This document shows, piece by piece, positions 5,207 to 6,454 of a DNA stretch of 6,454 nt (its first letter is position 1; each line of letters opens with the position of its first letter). A program made the position numbers and the translations under genes. The DNA is from an uncultured Candidatus Saccharibacteria bacterium (GTDB lineage Bacteria; Patescibacteriota; Saccharimonadia; Saccharimonadales; Saccharimonadaceae), in assembly GCA_938049075.1 (NCBI GenBank), contig CALICZ010000022.1:1-6454 (forward strand), written 5' to 3'. The notes beneath the pieces are model-generated. The model saw only the letters and a list, made by a program, of their open reading frames with translations, was not told the DNA's origin and searched no databases.

Positions 5207-5389
5207 AATAGAGCGATAGAGCACGAAGAAACCATAAGGATATGGCGTATCACCCTTCCTGTCTCTATGCCATCTCTGCATGTGTTTGCTGCTGTATACC
5301 TCAAGTATCTGCGTTTGATGCAAGAGAAGCGACAAGTGCGCAAGCAGTACGTGTCTGCGCTAATTAGTACCAACGTACATTCCTTGTGA
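5207..5389 (+). pseudogene. Possible gene fragment, up to 60 codons
   Basis: The frame is open from 5207 (after a TGA at 5204) to a TGA at 5387-5389. From the ATG at 5267 it gives 40 residues, including AAVYLKYLRLMQEKRQVRKQ, which reads like a real amphipathic helix. No Shine-Dalgarno precedes that ATG, and I recognise no family. It sits between the C-poor tract and the transposase remnant, so a decayed gene tail is possible, as is chance. Confidence 0.2.
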
Positions 5390-5390
5390 C

Positions 5391-5407
5391 GTATGCGGTA
5401 TGCGGTA
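5391..5407. repeat. Short tandem repeat GTATGCG, 2.4 copies
   Basis: GTATGCG is at 5391-5397 and 5398-5404, followed by GTA. Nearby, GTATTGTC occurs at 5433-5440 and 5468-5475. These are small local duplications in accessory DNA with no visible function. Confidence 0.6.
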
Positions 5408-5446
5408 AAACCATTTTCCGTGATGTGGTGCCGTATTGTCTTTGAA

Positions 5447-5469
5447 AGATGGCTGTGGTGTTGTGGTGT
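5447..5469 (+). repeat. 23-bp direct repeat left of the transposase remnant
   Basis: A 23-bp sequence (AGATGGCTGTGG, then TGTTGTGGTGT) is identical at 6174-6196. Similarity continues with gaps through GTCAG and TTAAC on the right of each copy. The two copies bracket the remnant, 20 bp beyond its stop codon and 12 bp before its start codon. Confidence 0.85.
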
Positions 5470-5489
5470 ATTGTCAGATTAACAAACAT

Positions 5490-6161
5490 CTAAGAGTCAT
5501 TTCTTCGGTATGGTTCGTTTTGTATTGTTCTCAGTAGTGTTGAGGAGGTAGATAACAGATAATTACCAGTTTGCACACACTCTCTACCAAGAGCTTTGAA
5601 TTGTGAGGCTACTCGACATAAGAATAAGCTGGATGAGTATGTGCATCTGCACACTATACAGTGCCGGAAGTACTCGTCTATGGCGGTATATTGGTATAGA
5701 TCTGTCCTGTCATATTTCTCTATGAATGGTTTAATAAAATAAGTATTCTTTTGGAACGTATTTTTTACGTCAATCTGGATACGTTCTTCTGGATACTTCA
5801 TCGGTTCGTATGGACGACTCTTTCGACGGGCGAGAGATGGTTCGTTGTAGGGTCTGTCGGCATGGTAAGTCGCTTGAGCGCTTTCAAAAGGGCTGGCTGA
5901 GTTTATAGTGTAGCCTTGCTCTTTTAGACGCAGCCATAGACCCTGGAGACCAAGGTGAGTGTTTCTCCTTCTTATGCCTTTAATGAGCTTTATCTCTGCC
6001 TCTGTATGGGAGTTTGGATGAGCGTGAGGGCGTCTATTTGCTCGCAAGCGAACTACTATCCCACCGCTTCCTTCATATAGCTTTATCCGGCGATAGATGC
6101 TTGCAGGAGAAGTATGACATCTTAGTAGCTGCTCTTTGACGCCATTATCTTTTTCGCGCAT
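5490..6161 (-). pseudogene. Decayed IS481-like DDE transposase
   Basis: The 223-residue frame resembles IS481-family transposases (helix-turn-helix plus rve integrase core), which normally run to about 300-350 residues. Visible parts: a helix-turn-helix-like region (about 5-30), RRPHAHPNSHTEAEIKLI (43-60), RRRNTHLGLQGLW (64-76), then RPYEPMKYPEERIQIDVK (116-133) with the first catalytic Asp131, and QYTAIDEY (157-164). At VQTGN (196-200) the family has TDN, so the second catalytic Asp is Gly199. The catalytic Glu and the C-terminal third are missing. Residues 91-98 (PFESAQAT) read out of frame: the neighbouring frame gives LLKALKRL, the expected sequence, so two offsetting frameshifts are likely. 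No Shine-Dalgarno is seen. The enzyme should be inactive. Confidence 0.75.
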
Positions 6162-6173
6162 GTGACGATGCTC

Positions 6174-6196
6174 AGATGGCTGTGGTGTTGTGGTGT
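6174..6196 (+). repeat. 23-bp direct repeat right of the transposase remnant
   Basis: This is an exact copy of 5447-5469. It is too long for a usual IS481 target duplication. It may be part of a dispersed repeat, a relic of recombination, or sequence belonging to the element's ends. No convincing terminal inverted repeats were found beside either copy. Confidence 0.85.
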
Positions 6197-6295
6197 GTCA
6201 GCGTGCTTTAACGTTACGTTTTTACGCGGTATATCTTCCAAATTATGGGGCGCTGTCATGCTCTTATTTCCCCTTTAAGTGCCCCTTTAGTAGTT

Positions 6296-6424
6296 ATTTT
6301 CTCCCTTCAAAATAGGCGAATTTCGAAATTCGCCTGTTTTACCCTGTTTTTTCCCTGTTAGCGTGGGTTCTTTTTCTCTTCTTTTTATATATTTATATAT
6401 AATAGGAGAGAAATCGATATGGAT
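6296..6424 (+). repeat. 129-bp direct repeat, copy 2
   Basis: This is the second copy of 4748-4876. The palindrome (6309-6340) has one change, G at 6336 opposite T6313, which leaves a U-G pair in + strand RNA. A CTCTG-to-CCCTG change follows, then one T fewer in the first T-run and one more in the second. TATAAT is at 6398-6403, AGGAGAG at 6404-6410 and ATG at 6419-6421 (10 codons to TAG). The 39 bases from 6416 to the window end contain no C, so a second C-poor tract probably begins here. Confidence 0.9.
6309..6340 (+). terminator. 32-bp near-perfect palindrome in copy 2
   Basis: It is the same hairpin as 4761-4792 with one wobble pair. The tail TTTTACCCTGTTTTTTCC makes it a plausible + strand terminator. 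On the minus strand the changed position would be an A-C mismatch near the base of the stem. Confidence 0.55.
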
Positions 6425-6454
6425 ATATGGATGTATAAAGATAGAGAATAGTAT

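Noticed and set aside
5059..5373. Minus-strand 104-residue open frame rich in Ser, Ile, Tyr, Leu and Phe
   Set aside because: Its hydrophobic half is just the translation of the C-poor GATA tract, and it lacks a convincing ribosome binding site; composition explains it.
4748..6424. CRISPR or composite transposon framed by the 129-bp repeats
   Set aside because: There are only two copies with 1.4 kb between them. They encode no transposase and show no terminal inverted repeats or target duplication, so a composite transposon is not supported, although duplication by recombination remains open.

Overview
The window looks like a piece of a small-genome, Gram-positive-type bacterial chromosome. 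My best guess is a Patescibacteria/CPR member such as Candidatus Saccharibacteria (TM7), from the ftsE-ftsX-CHAP hydrolase gene order, the moderate GC of the coding part, and AT-rich, repeat-filled intergenic DNA. That taxonomic call is an inference from style; no rRNA or marker gene confirms it. TGA is used as a stop (end of ftsE), so there is no sign of the recoded UGA found in Gracilibacteria or SR1.

Left part (1-808): an intergenic region with an 8-bp tandem repeat and a likely promoter (TATAAT at 155-160). The promoter leads into a highly structured leader of about 200 nt: a 24-bp long-range stem (197-220 with 292-315) that encloses an intrinsic-terminator-like hairpin, then a hairpin just before a Shine-Dalgarno sequence. 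This leader precedes a 69-residue protein of unknown function (368-577), which is followed by a very stable GC-capped hairpin.

Middle part (809-3835): a tight division/cell-wall operon on the + strand. ftsE (ABC ATPase) overlaps ftsX (four-helix permease) by 4 bp. After 23 bp comes a secreted coiled-coil/CHAP peptidoglycan hydrolase of the PcsB/CwlO/RipC kind. In known systems FtsE ATP hydrolysis drives FtsX, whose outer loop switches on the coiled-coil hydrolase at the septum or side wall; the three genes here supply that whole machine. An extended -10 element places the predicted transcription start on the ftsE GTG start codon, so the operon mRNA may be leaderless. A good intrinsic terminator closes the operon.

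Right part (3857-6454): a convergent minus-strand gene for an unrecognised 238-residue protein with a CxxCxxC cluster, then about 1.9 kb of accessory, AT-rich DNA. This holds two near-identical 129-bp direct repeats (4748-4876 and 6296-6424). Each carries a 32-bp palindrome, a T-rich stretch, a TATAAT box, a Shine-Dalgarno-like AGGAG and an ATG. Each runs into a GATA-type tract almost free of cytosine; the first has one C in 322 nt. Between the repeats lies a decayed IS481-like transposase gene on the minus strand, bracketed by 23-bp direct repeats. The repeated palindrome/promoter/C-less-tract unit is the least explained structure in the window; the structured leader of the small gene is second.
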